Origin: Clytia hemisphaerica
Lineage: Eukaryota > Cnidaria > Hydrozoa > Leptothecata > Clytiidae
Length of the DNA stretch: 64,000 nucleotides
Direction: 5' to 3'
Assembly: GCA_902728285.1 (NCBI GenBank)
Contig: CACVBU010000616.1
Location: 43,681-107,680 of the forward strand
Below the pieces are notes generated by a model. That model had not been told where the DNA came from. It did no database searches and worked only from the letters and a program-made list of their open reading frames with translations. Each line of letters opens with the position of its first letter. Position 1 is the stretch's first letter. The position numbers and the translations under genes are program-made. Shown piece by piece: positions 24,401 to 33,675 of the stretch.

Positions 24401-27400
24401 TTGGAAGTTGTTTATCCAAGTTGGTCTCAGCTCCTTTGGAATAGCATCATCCCAGTCAAGCTTGTGGATGACTAAGTCATGAAGGTCTAATTTGAATCCT
24501 GCTGAAATTGGCGTCATCTTTCCAAGAAGGTCGTATATCTCTCCTACCTTGGAGGCACAATGGCGTTTGGTTAATCGTTCTGGAATTGAATTATCACTGA
24601 CAGGTGGTTTCCTCCCACGTTTGCGTTTGGCAAAATTCAATTCTCCAATGTTCAACAATATCACATCGTCTTTTGGAAACCATTTGAGTCCAGCAACAAC
24701 CAGTGACTTGCCATCATCAGACAAGTTCTCCTTTGGATTCTCACCGGATAAAGTAATGCCTTTCAGTTTGTAACCACCACAATTGACGATTAACTCCATT
24801 TCATCAGCTCTTTGACTAGCCATTTCGAGTGAGGCTGCACCACTAATGCAATCATCAACGTATATGTCCTTCTTGATGATTCTACTGGTTTCAGGAAATT
24901 CATTTTTCGACATGTCAGCAATCTTTCTAAGCCCATATTCAGCTTGATTCCCACTTGGCTTCACTCCATAAATAAGTGTTTTGATCACCTTTTCGTCAGG
25001 GATTTTTGTGGGGTCGAGATTCTCATGCCAGATATATCTTTGCAAGCACCAATCTCTTTGGTCGAGCCGAATGGTATTGTACATTTTGCTGATATCTGAG
25101 TGAATACCAACTTGGTGTGTTGACCAACGAATGGCGATCTCCTGCAATTTGTTCAAACCATTCTTTCCTTTAGCGAGAATATCATTAAGACTGTAGCCTG
25201 ATGATGTAACCATAGATGCATCAAAGACTATACGGCAAGGGGTTGAGATAGATGTGGGTTTCCACACTGCCCTCCACGGGATAAAATTTTGGACAGGATT
25301 GTTTCTCAGATCAACTTGGACATCAGCAGGGAGATTTTTCACATAATCAACGAATCCAAGTTTCTGCAACTTTGCTTCTGATTCTAACACATCCGACTTA
25401 TCTTGGGCATTCGTGGGATTGTTAAGCTTTTTTATCTGCTGGCTGTATACTTTCAAAGCGACAGATTTATTGGGTGCGAGGCGCTTTACTGGATCGAACA
25501 TTAACGGTAGCCTGGCAGTGGTCGTGCACGTATTTGTATCAATCGATACGGATGAATTAATTATGGCTTGCTCAGCTTCCTCTTTTATGCTAATAGCCTC
25601 AATCGATTCATGGGATTTGCAATCTTTGCAATTTCGGCACGTTGTACAACGATACGTTATCTGTGAACCTGCGTTCTCGGCAGATTCAAAAGATTTCAGA
25701 ATGTTTGATCGATAAGCTGTATGATCAATCAAAGGAGTGGAATTTTGGATAGTTGGGGATTCCACAATCGAGAGTTCGCGGATACGGGCGAGTTCCGTAT
25801 AGAAAGTTGCTGACAGATGAGCATCGAAAGTACGGGAAAATGATTCATGTGGACCGCCAAGGACACCGGTGGTTCCATCAGAACTTCTGAAAACTGATTT
25901 GAATATGGATAAACCCGTTGGTGATTGGAATATAAGTTTTGGGAAATAGCGAAAGTAGGAAATGCCGATCATCATATCGACTTTGCCACCGGCAGATTTT
26001 GGTAATTTTGGGAATATTTTCGCTATTGCGCCCGCTGCATCGAAAAGACTCTTCTCCGCATCACATAGTGAATATCGCGGAAATTCATCGGTCAGTTTCG
26101 GTAAGCAGAGTCCGGATAACTGCGCATGTTTCCCGGTAGATAACGGTAATTTAATCCGGTACAAGCCATGATCTGATATTGTTTTTGATCCAGCAAGTCC
26201 TCCAACGGAAACAGGAACTTTTGACAGCATTGTAGCACTGGAACCAAGACGATTAACTGCATCCTCGGTAATCAGGAAATCACTGCAGCCTGAATCGAAG
26301 AATATGTTGAACAGTTCGCTATGAAGCTTGATCTGTTGGAGCATATAGATTCCACGATCTTTGATATCTTCCTCTGAATCAGCAACGTTTGATTCTACAA
26401 AGTTCTGCACAGGAACATTCGGTTGCAGGACATTTTTCTCAGCAACTGGCTGATGGATTTCAGAGGTAAGGATTGCGCTGCTCGCGTGAAATGATAATTT
26501 AATTTCTCTGGAAAAGGACGGTAAGCTAGGATTTCTCATGCATTTTGCCTTATATCGTTCCAGTAATTCCTCGTTATCCTTGGAATTGTTATGCTCGTCA
26601 CAGAGTAAGACGTGCTTCTTTTTGGGATAAGAATTGTGTGAAGGGTGTGGACATATAAATTCAGCTTGACATTCCCCTTTGGCATGTTTCCCTTTGTTCC
26701 AGTCAGCCCCAGGGTAGAGACATTGGAAGCAAAATCCCTTCCTTCGTAACATCGAGAATCGTTGGGAGGGTGTTTTTTCAGCAAAAGCACGACAGGAAAA
26801 GTATTGGATTACTTTGGATCCAATTGATCCAGTGGAAACATGATCATGTTCCCCATCCTTTGCCCCACACAATAAACATTTCTTGCATTCTTGCTTTTCC
26901 CCAAAAAATGCACACGAGCCTTTTCCGCCCTTTGGACCTGGGGGTGATTTTTCATTGTTCCCACAGAATCTCAGCCTCTGTTGCTCAACTTTAAGCTCCT
27001 TCTCGAGAAAAAGTAGAAGTTGGTTCCATAGGACTTTCTCATTTGCCTCTAACTCACAGGATTCCTTCAGCCACTGGGTCATACGAGCATTCCCCATTAA
27101 ACGATAGATTTTTTCCAAACCTTCCCCGTAAAATAGGTTTCTTTCAATGTTGTGCTTGGAAGCCAAATTTAAGAGATCCCTCATCAGGCTAATGATCTGA
27201 CTGATTCCGGCAATCAACTTCTCAGGGTCCTTGGTTTTCCCCAGCTGAGATATATTGTCTAATTTGGCAACCTTCCTGGCCAAAAGAAATCTGGTGTCCC
27301 CATAAGTTGCTTTCAATCGTTCCCAGATCTCAGAGATTTTATCAACATGCTTAACCAGAGACAATGCTGGCTCTGATAGATGGTTATTAATCAAAAGGTC

Positions 27401-28279
27401 CGGTAGCATTCTCTTAGTTGTAGTACGAACATAAAGCTTCTCGAACTCAGTTTGGAAGGTATAGATGTCCAAAGGTGAATCGTACCCAGAAAATTTTGCC
27501 AAATTGATATTCAGCTTCCCCTCCTTGATTAGATCCCTCTTGTTGAGCTCCCTTTGATCCACTTCTTTCTCCAGGTCCTTCAGAAAGTCAGTCTTCTTAG
27601 AAATAATAAAATCATATTTCTTACCAAGTTCTTCTACTGCTTTCTTCATTGCACCAGATGCAGCAGGGTATTTCAGGATTTCTTGGTAGTTCTGGGTCAC
27701 AGTTTCCAATTTCTTTGCCGACACCTTCTGGTTATCCTGTACCTTCAAGAGTTGGTCATCAGTCAGTTGTGGAATGGTGGACTCACACCATTCGGACTCG
27801 AGCTCTGTTGCAATCCTGAGGGTTGTGTTGACTTGGAAAAGCTTCGACTTCTCCTGGTGGTTGAGAATGGTCTTCTGGGTTGCTGCTTCCTTTGATTGAG
27901 CTTCCTTGGACATTTCGATACCAGTTTTGATCTTCTGGATGACGTCATCGAATTCTCGTTTGTAATCAGTATTGTACCTGGGAGTGCCAATTAATAATTT
28001 TATCTTGGTGTGCTTGGTCCTAAACTCGGACCTCAATTCCTTTAATGTGGCGATTATCTCACGTGCTGGAGTTACATCAAATGACATCTCGTCCACAAAA
28101 TCTCCAATATCATCTTTCAGGACTTCCACTTCAACGAATAAGTCCACCGGGTCGATGGGTTGTTTGCCATCTTCTTGTTTTTCGTCTGCCACAGTTGACG
28201 GTTCGGTTAAGGGCACACGTTTGCCTGTGTTATGCAGGGCGCTATAATCGATTCGTTTAGCGGCTGCTCTTTTGTTCAT
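21461..28279 (-). CDS. BEL/Pao Gag-Pol polyprotein with internal 221-residue duplication
   Basis: One 2272-codon ORF. Approximate order: charged N-terminal Gag; DUF1759-type Gag domain (260-420, NLAKFSGYDSPLDIYTFQ); Cys/His zinc-binding segments (465-575); aspartic protease with FFDSGCSDF (Asp near 662); reverse transcriptase ending in YVDD at 1140-1143; the RT-RNase H connection (Peptidase_A17-like); RNase H ending LCDSQVVLHW; integrase with SHRG...CPRC zinc motif (about 1890-1930) and D1952, D2017, E2063; C-terminal DUF5641-like domain. Residues about 1173-1394 are repeated at 1394-1615 by an in-frame 663-bp tandem duplication, covering the connection and the first part of RNase H. The family length is nearer 1700-2050, and the excess is explained by the repeat. 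The frame is intact; whether the enzyme works with a doubled connection is unknown. No envelope gene follows. Confidence 0.95.
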   Translation of the reverse strand: MNKRAAAKRIDYSALHNTGKRVPLTEPSTVADEKQEDGKQPIDPVDLFVEVEVLKDDIGDFVDEMSFDVTPAREIIATLKELRSEFRTKHTKIKLLIGTPRYNTDYKREFDDVIQKIKTGIEMSKEAQSKEAATQKTILNHQEKSKLFQVNTTLRIATELESEWCESTIPQLTDDQLLKVQDNQKVSAKKLETVTQNYQEILKYPAASGAMKKAVEELGKKYDFIISKKTDFLKDLEKEVDQRELNKRDLIKEGKLNINLAKFSGYDSPLDIYTFQTEFEKLYVRTTTKRMLPDLLINNHLSEPALSLVKHVDKISEIWERLKATYGDTRFLLARKVAKLDNISQLGKTKDPEKLIAGISQIISLMRDLLNLASKHNIERNLFYGEGLEKIYRLMGNARMTQWLKESCELEANEKVLWNQLLLFLEKELKVEQQRLRFCGNNEKSPPGPKGGKGSCAFFGEKQECKKCLLCGAKDGEHDHVSTGSIGSKVIQYFSCRAFAEKTPSQRFSMLRRKGFCFQCLYPGADWNKGKHAKGECQAEFICPHPSHNSYPKKKHVLLCDEHNNSKDNEELLERYKAKCMRNPSLPSFSREIKLSFHASSAILTSEIHQPVAEKNVLQPNVPVQNFVESNVADSEEDIKDRGIYMLQQIKLHSELFNIFFDSGCSDFLITEDAVNRLGSSATMLSKVPVSVGGLAGSKTISDHGLYRIKLPLSTGKHAQLSGLCLPKLTDEFPRYSLCDAEKSLFDAAGAIAKIFPKLPKSAGGKVDMMIGISYFRYFPKLIFQSPTGLSIFKSVFRSSDGTTGVLGGPHESFSRTFDAHLSATFYTELARIRELSIVESPTIQNSTPLIDHTAYRSNILKSFESAENAGSQITYRCTTCRNCKDCKSHESIEAISIKEEAEQAIINSSVSIDTNTCTTTARLPLMFDPVKRLAPNKSVALKVYSQQIKKLNNPTNAQDKSDVLESEAKLQKLGFVDYVKNLPADVQVDLRNNPVQNFIPWRAVWKPTSISTPCRIVFDASMVTSSGYSLNDILAKGKNGLNKLQEIAIRWSTHQVGIHSDISKMYNTIRLDQRDWCLQRYIWHENLDPTKIPDEKVIKTLIYGVKPSGNQAEYGLRKIADMSKNEFPETSRIIKKDIYVDDCISGAASLEMASQRADEMELIVNCGGYKLKGITLSGENPKENLSDDGKSLVVAGLKWFPKDDVILLNIGELNFAKRKRGRKPPVSDNSIPERLTKRHCASKVGEIYDLLGKMTPISAGFKLDLHDLVIHKLDWDDAIPKELRPTWINNFQMMQEMKTVYFKRCVVPEDAESLSIETIDTGDASSSIACSAIYSRIKKRSGDYCCQLLFARSKILPDHTSQPRAEMIAAPLNIHTSEVVKRSLGDLHKSSMKGITLSGENPKENLSDDGKSLVVAGLKWFPKDDVILLNIGELNFAKRKRGRKPPVSDNSIPERLTKRHCASKVGEIYDLLGKMTPISAGFKLDLHDLVIHKLDWDDAIPKELRPTWINNFQMMQEMKTVYFKRCVVPEDAESLSIETIDTGDASSSIACSAIYSRIKKRSGDYCCQLLFARSKILPDHTSQPRAEMIAALLNIHTSEVVKRSLGDLHKSSMKLCDSQVVLHWISNDKKPLKQWVRARVIEIRRFSQPSDWYYVSSKNMIADLGTRRGCSIEDISMDSDWINGYEWMSKDQSEFPVTPINSLKLDASQITEANKETYPQESTFLSNQSVPSEVKKHFDFLQYIIDPNKHSYSKVIRLMTMVMKFIRKILSRNVNPSKLKSHPWCKVVSTSDTDKAKSYYFKKCTAEIQHFLPKKKYEKISRMKDGVLIYTGRVLTCDDITVTGRFTKAMKDLSSTSFCVPLVDKHSPVAYAIVNDVHWNDQNASHRGIETTLRAVLRHAYILEVRSIIKAIKRSCPRCRYLEKKTIEVAMGPIPSSRLTVAPAFYMCQVDLSGPYKAFSPHNKRATIKIWLVVFCCSTTSSTSIKVMDDYSTPAFLQAFIRFASDAGFPKTLYCDEGSQLLKGCKDMRLKFKDTVNQLHQDVEVEFNSCPVGGHNFHGKVERRIQEINKSLERSISNERLSLLQWETLSSQIANCINNQPIGIRNEVSDFESMDLLTPNRLRLGRNNERSPEGEMLTTIHPNKILDANQQCFDAWFEVWLSTHVPKLLSQEKWFTSDGQPSKGDIVLFLKHESNINNTYQYGMIDSVHKGKDDVIRQATVKYKNHQEQAFRLTKRAIRSLVLIRSFDEIDIMKELGTMAALADSRFHWSN
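23435..24760 (-). repeat. 663-bp in-frame tandem duplication within BEL pol
   Basis: Units 23435-24097 and 24098-24760 share TTTCA at their ends. I saw one difference, near 24167 (Leu to Pro in the upstream protein copy, AAPLN versus AALLN). 663 is 3 x 221, so the frame is kept. Confidence 0.95.
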
Positions 28280-28305
28280 TTATATCATACGGTCTGCTGT
28301 TTGAA

Positions 28306-28930
28306 TGTTGTGGGAACAGCGAATTGAGACGAGTCAGTACGTGACGTGTTTGTAACAGTGCGTTCAAACTAAGAACAAAAGAAAATTCTTTGGTCACAAA
28401 TCTTATCAAAATTTGTACAAAATCAAATCAAGAATTGTCCTCAATCTGATAGAATAAATATTCACAAATCTCAGTGAAAATAGAAAATATTGTTTGACAA
28501 GCCAAATATTCTAAGTCTAGAAAATAGGGCAAAAATATCAAACTTAATAAAATGAAATATTATCTTACCAGCGTGCGACTGCATAAATGCTGTGTATAAA
28601 ACGTCTCAAGAACACTACACCACAATTGCAAGGTGACAGTGAAAAGTTATCAATATTGTTCATCAAACATAAAATCAAAGACAAAAAATGTTGACATCGT
28701 CAACTCTCAACAACCTTATCTCAAAAGTTGCAAGAAAGATTCCGTTCTATAAAAAGAATCTAACGCCTACAAAAAATTAATAGCTTTCTCCATCGTATGG
28801 TCATTAACTTGATCTCCAAATGAAAGTCATTAAATTTTTATCGAGGCTCTCCCATGGAGAGCAACAAGTTCGTAATTACTTTCCCTTGAGAATTTGGGTT
28901 TCATCGATAATTACGTTTACTCACTCGACT
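28306..28930 (-). repeat. 5' LTR of the BEL/Pao element
   Basis: 625 bp, otherwise identical to the 3' LTR by eye. Its first base on the element strand is A instead of T (plus-strand 28930). Only 26 nt separate its end from the Gag-Pol ATG, so any primer-binding site must lie in that stretch; I see no standard TGG start there. Confidence 0.95.
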
Positions 28931-28974
28931 ATCCGCCAAATTAAATTCCCGCCAAAATTTCTTCCTTTAATAGA
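28931..28974. mobile_element. Foldback element, right part after the BEL insertion
   Basis: Starts with the duplicated ATCCG, then GCCAAATTAAATTCCCGCC and the inverted end AAATTTCTTCCTTTAA that pairs with 19741-19760. Confidence 0.75.
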
Positions 28975-29066
28975 TACTTTAATTACCTTTCAAACTAATT
29001 CTCAGCACCAAGTTATGTTAAAGTAGAAAGTTATGTACCGTTAGAATTGGAATGATATATTAGAGA

Positions 29067-29153
29067 GGCCCCCCAGCGGTTTGCGTGATGGCGTGATTGG
29101 GACTATTTTCTTGCGTGATGGCGTGATTAGGGGTGCCGCTGGGGGGGGGGCTC
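29067..29153. mobile_element. 87-bp G/C-run-bounded microelement
   Basis: Ends GGCCCCCCAGCGG and CCGCTGGGGGGGGGGCTC are inverted repeats. The flanks ATTAGAGA (29059-29066) and ATTAGAGG (29154-29161) are an 8-bp target duplication with one mismatch. The core repeats GCGTGATGGCGTGATT twice. Confidence 0.8.
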
Positions 29154-29353
29154 ATTAGAGGTGAACAATCTATATGACTAAAATGTTGAAATATTGAGAA
29201 ACTATGTTTTTTGTTTATCTAGTATTTTTGTAAATAGTCAAAGATATTCGTATGATATTGATATGTAACTTGGCCACACTGGGACAATTCACATTTGGGT
29301 GACAATAATAAAGCTCTAGCCCCGTTCTATTTATTGCATTCTATTAATGGTGA

Positions 29354-29627
29354 CAGGGGGGATACTTAGGCATAAATAAGTGCCAGGTATGTGCTGATGC
29401 ACACAAGGTTTGGTTTTTAACCTTCCCAAGTCTCTGAATTATGTAAGGTACGAAAAACTTGAAAAGTCATCAAAATCTCTAAAGGTTAGAAATTTTTTTG
29501 AAAATGTGCTCTAAGAGTCACATTTTCGCCTTGTCTCTGTAACTGTAAGGGTAACTTTATTCTCTGTTAGAGCCAGTTTTTCTCAGGTCCAATTGACATT
29601 CTCCAACTTTAGTACTCCCCGGTCGTT
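29354..29627. mobile_element. Diverged relative of the CTAAGGGT-phrase element
   Basis: GGGGGGATACTTAGGCA at the left and AGTACTCCCCGG at the right resemble the ends of 34932-35284, and words such as AGTGCCAGGTATGTGC and CTCTGTAACTGTAAGGGT recur. Ends are worn and I see no target duplication. Confidence 0.5.
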
Positions 29628-30694
29628 TTTAATATGATTATTTTGTCTATGAATAATCAAAGACTTTGCGAAATTTTCGACTCTGAGTCGTCTTGTTTAA
29701 TGTTGTATGTATTTCGTAACGTATATTATTTTATGAATTGTCAACTTTAATAAAAAAGGTGGTTCTTGTTTTCTTCTTCACGACTCTCGAGCAACACGCT
29801 CTCCCAGAACAGCTCATAATGGTAACAATTGGTAACATTGGTGGCGGCACACTAAATAAAGAATGAAAATTAAAGATATGACTGTGGAAGATCCGTAGTA
29901 CAGTAGATTTTGTTAAGCTTGAAACTAGACAAAGTGACCGTTGCTCAAAAGTCTGTGGATAAACTGCCGAAGTTACGGTAACAAGTAACACACACTAATT
30001 GAAAAAAACGACTAGATTTCAACATAGATCTAGATGAGATAATTGTTTCATACATACAACAATGTAACTTACGCTGTCTCAGGCTCTCAGCCACTTCTCG
30101 AGTTTAGTGAAAGCAGTCCGTAATGATTGTGATATATTGACGAATCGTCGGCTCCGTTTCGGTTGATCCATTTTTCCTGAATAAAAAGAAAGTAAAACAT
30201 TATTTGAACTTGAAATTTCAAAGTATTGAAATCATCAGATCAGTCGTTTTTGTTAGCAGTGAAGCTAAGTCTTATGTTTAGGAAGAAAATATGGATATGA
30301 TTCTGATGCATGGGTATCAGGTTTTTTAGGATTGTCAGGTATCACCGAATAGTATTCTATATGGACCTAACGCAAATACGAAAATCGCATTTTAACGATC
30401 CTCAAGGCCGTTCGCATCATAAAGAAAGTCGATAAGCCGTATGCAAATTTTTGGAGTAGCGAAATCGCGTGATCTAGACGCGGGCGTTTAGAAATACTCA
30501 AATTTATCAAAAATATTTTGCTTGATTATAAAAGATTGAATGGGTGGAATTTTTTTTCAATGGACGCAATCCTTTATTAACGAATGAAGAATCTCGTAAA
30601 GAAAAAATGAAAGTCCCGTTCATCTTCATTTCCCCCCGTTTTCACTTTAAAGTTAAAATTGACGTATTTGCCTGACGCGTTCTAGCTCATTTTT
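29628..30694. other. Non-coding stretch
   Basis: No gene recognised. A short minus-strand segment 30073-30178 is framed by acceptor-like and donor-like sequences but encodes only a 30-residue peptide with no recognisable domain. Confidence 0.35.
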
Positions 30695-30757
30695 GCACAG
30701 GGTCGGGAAAACCCGTTGCAAATGCACACCCCGTGCAAATGCAAGGATTTGCCTGAC
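30695..30757 (-). repeat. Truncated copy of the 609-bp repeat
   Basis: GCAAATGCAAGGATTTGCCT and neighbouring words match the end of 60074-60682, in the same orientation. Confidence 0.6.
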
Positions 30758-30835
30758 AGACTGATAGATTGATTTGATCAGTACCTACTGCCTACCTAGT
30801 CGTGAACCTTTTTTTTGGACTTTTCTGCCATATCT

Positions 30836-31073
30836 GGGGGGGGGTTGTACTTTTACCGTGTGACGGAATTGGCCCTTTTTTAGTACGGTATTACGGGATT
30901 TGACGAAAAAAGAGACGGGAAAACGGTATTTTAAAATCAGACGGTGACGGTATTCAGGTACATTTTTGCCCTGTATAAGCCGGTGTTATTATTTTTTCAA
31001 TTTTCGGGATTACGGGATTCAGCAAAAATTTTGACGGGAATACGGTATTTCGAACCCCTTCAACCCCCCCCCC
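30836..31073. mobile_element. G-run/C-run-bounded element with ACGGTATTACGGG phrases, copy 1
   Basis: Starts with a G run plus TTGTACTTTTACCGTGTGACGG and ends TTCAA plus a C run. The 8-mer CCATATCT flanks it on both sides (30828-30835, 31074-31081), a perfect target duplication. The interior iterates ACGGTATT and ACGGGATT. It is about 90% identical by eye to 56323-56563. Confidence 0.85.
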
Positions 31074-31081
31074 CCATATCT

Positions 31082-31787
31082 GTTCTATCTACCTGTCTGG
31101 TTGTCTTTTTCATGTTTTAGTTTCGTTTTCTCATAAAACGCGCTAGAACCGCGTTTTAATTTCTGTGGAAACGCGTTTTTATGTTTTGATAAAATTCCAA
31201 GAAATGCATCGACGGAGTGAAGGGAGTGCTGCAGCAATTAGTTTCTATAATGTCTACAGTCTAGAAATTCCTAATGTATATACTGTTGGAAAGATGTGTT
31301 TTGTATCAGCTTTTAAAAAGGTTCAAACTTTTTTCTCCTTTCAAATTTTTTAGTACAATGTTTAATACCGTGAAGTGGGGGTATAAACTTGCAACTTGCA
31401 ACTAGCACCATTCAGTGGAGGGTAACCTGATAACAGCTGTTCATAATTTTCTTACGCGCACGGTAAACCTCTAAAGGCGCTTGAAAATTATACATCTGAC
31501 GAAAATAGTCCTCCCGCGGAAAATTCTACAACAAGAATCTTGTTGTGCGCCAGAAAGTCAAAAACTGATACGGCGCCCTATTCATAAACACAATCACGCA
31601 ACTTTGTTGTCATCCCCAGTCCTTTTAGACGAACGCGGTCCTTACGATTTCGAGATTGCATATTCGTCAGATTGTATGTTTTCACCCATCCCTTTAGAGC
31701 TTCAGCGTGGTGGGCAGAAAACAATCACAATCTGATCTCAGGTTAGTGGAGGGAAACTTGCATGTGAAGTCGGGTAACTTGCATCAT
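31082..31787. other. Non-coding stretch
   Basis: No gene recognised. GTGGAGGGAAACTTGCATG near 31746 and AGTGGAGGGTAACCTGATA near 31416 are a loosely repeated pair that recurs, inverted, near 33262 and 33450. Confidence 0.35.
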
Positions 31788-31931
31788 AGCCCTCAAATGA
31801 CTGACCAATCAAAGCAGCAAAAGTTCAAAACAAATGAACTACACAGCTCTGCTCGTAGCTTTAGTCTATCATTTTTGTTTTGATTTAACTTTGTATTTTA
31901 ATGACCAGCAAGTGACCAGCCAGGTCGTTCA

Positions 31932-33015
31932 ACGACCCTCGACATGGCCCGAGAATTCTCGGGCCAAAACTTTTATTGGAATTCGCGTAAAGCCCGAGTA
32001 TGGCCCGAGCTGGCCCCGAGAATTCAGGCCACGCACGGGCCACGTACGGGCCACGCACGGGCCAATTTTTGAAAACATGAATTAAACAGGCGTGTAATTT
32101 CAGGACATTTTTTTAAGATTTTCTTTGAGAAAAACTTGGTTTCTCTTAATTATATTATATTTTAAATATATGACTGTATGAATGTTGTAAATTCATATAA
32201 ATATTAAATGTCTTATTTGGTATGAAAACATAGTTATAAATATACTTAGGGTGGAAATATTGGCTAGTAAACTGGTCCTGGTTTTAAACTGAAGCGTGTC
32301 CACGCATAGACCTTTTTTCAAAGAGGACGTCCTGTTGAATAATTATGTACTCCAGCCATAAAAACAATGATAGAGCCATGCATAATTACTGTATCATGCA
32401 TATTGTAATAATTATGCATGGTTTTATCATTGTTCTTCTGCTGGACTACATAATTATTCAACAGGGTGGCCTCTTTGAAAAAAGGTCTATTGAGTTAAAG
32501 CCCGAATGGCTAGAGTTCAATCTCTAACCTTTCTCAGGCAAGAAAAAGTGAAGCCTTAAAAAATGCGCCGCATTTTTGATGACAGATTGAATCTAGCAAT
32601 TCCTATGTTTATGATTGATATTTTTTTCTAAATTTAGCGGTAAATTTTAGTTTCAATCTGTCATTTGTGTAAAAACCAGGCGAGCCGCTCAAGGCCGCGC
32701 AACTTTGGTAGGATTTGTTGGCTTCAAATCCTACCAAAGAGATTGACTTCTAGCCCTTCGGGCTTATACTTCATTGTGTCCACGGGAAGCTCGTAAAGTT
32801 TTTTTGAGCGATATAAACAAAACAGACAAATCTTATTTTGTACTATTTTGTTTGACTAAACATGCTGAATCAATTTAAATATGGAATCTCCTGACATGGC
32901 CCGAATATGGCCCGAATGATTCGGGTCATGTTCGGGCCAAAAGAATTGATAGGGTCTCTCGGCCCGAACATGGCCCGAACAGGCCCGAGAATTCTCGGGC
33001 CATGTCTAGGGTCGT
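31932..33015. mobile_element. 1084-bp element with GGCCCGAGAATTCTCGGGCC phrases, 8-bp target duplication
   Basis: Terminal repeats ACGACCCTNGACATGGCCCG (about 32 bp, one mismatch) are flanked by GTCGTTCA on both sides (31924-31931, 33016-33023). The neighbouring direct repeat has a single GTCATTCA at the same place, an empty site. Both ends contain several GGCCCGA / TCGGGCC phrases. A 179-bp TA-flanked hairpin is nested inside. No transposase; the 8-bp duplication suggests a hAT- or P-like mobiliser. Confidence 0.88.
32309..32487. mobile_element. 179-bp TA-flanked hairpin MITE, nested
   Basis: Inverted ends starting GACCTTTTTTCAAAGAGG and about 40 bp long surround inverted ATGCATAATTA words; TA at 32307-32308 and 32488-32489. 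Confidence 0.8.
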
Positions 33016-33034
33016 GTCGTTCATTTGAGGGCTA

Positions 33035-33252
33035 CCGTAAGTTGGTCTAATATCGACATCCCTCTTCTAATTCTGACACCCTTCTTTAGAGACAGAAATA
33101 ATATGAAAGCTTGAATCACTGATTGAAAAAGGATTATTTTCCTCTCTGACCACTAAGCAAAGAAAAACTGTTTTTTAACTTTCTATCAATTTCAGCTGAT
33201 AAAAAGGGTGTCGGAATTAGAGGAGGGGTGTCGACGTTAGACCAAGTTACGG
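33035..33252. mobile_element. 218-bp TA-flanked MITE, CCGTAAGTTGGTCTAAT family
   Basis: Related to 14569-14768 with diverged centre; TA at 33033-33034 and 33253-33254. It sits just right of the 1084-bp element, in copy a of the split repeat. Confidence 0.85.
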
Positions 33253-33675
33253 TATGCATGTTAACCTCCACTCTTGCAAGTTACCCGATCTCACGGTAGC
33301 CATCAAATGAACTGACCATCAATCAAAGCAGCAAAATTTCAAACAAATTAACTACGCAGCTCTGCTCTGCTCACAGCTCTTGTATCATTTTTGTTTTGAT
33401 TCTACTTTGTATTTTAATGACCAGACAGGTCATTCATTTGAGGGCGTGCATGTTTGCCTCCACTGATGCAAGTTAACTGATCTCACGGTATACAAATACA
33501 AATACAAACTCACAGGCACCTTTAGAGTGGATGATTCTGGAAATAATCTTGTTATGACCTAGGCTAGGAGATGCTAGGGATTGATGTGGGATTCAAAGAG
33601 GGCATAATACACAGATAGAAGGGTTTTGTAATCTAGATAGTGACATAGTTTACCAAGCATGCCAACTGCTCTTGA

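Larger units (their letters stand above)
20042..28930 (-). mobile_element. BEL/Pao LTR retrotransposon, young insertion
   Basis: Complete 8.9-kb element read on the minus strand: 5' LTR 28306-28930, Gag-Pol ORF 28279-21461, minisatellite, polypurine tract, 3' LTR 20042-20666. It is flanked by ATCCG on both sides (20037-20041, 28931-28935), the 5-bp target duplication expected for this class. The LTRs differ at only two positions that I could see by eye, so the insertion is recent. It landed inside a small foldback element. Confidence 0.97.
31788..33480 (+). repeat. Two direct copies of a 150-190-bp repeat, the first split by insertions
   Basis: Copy a (31788-31931, resuming at 33016) and copy b (about 33296-33480) share CTCAAATGA..ACTGACC, CAAAGCAGCAAAA, CAGCTCTGCTC and TTTGTATTTTAATGACCAG. 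Copy b is uninterrupted and therefore shows the empty sites of the elements that split copy a. Confidence 0.8.

Noticed and set aside
27554-28260. Plus-strand ORFs opposite the BEL Gag region
   Set aside because: Antisense shadows of the long minus-strand coding frame.
30073-30178. Minus-strand mini-exon
   Set aside because: Acceptor- and donor-like edges exist, but the 30-residue peptide has no recognisable homologue and no neighbouring exons were found.
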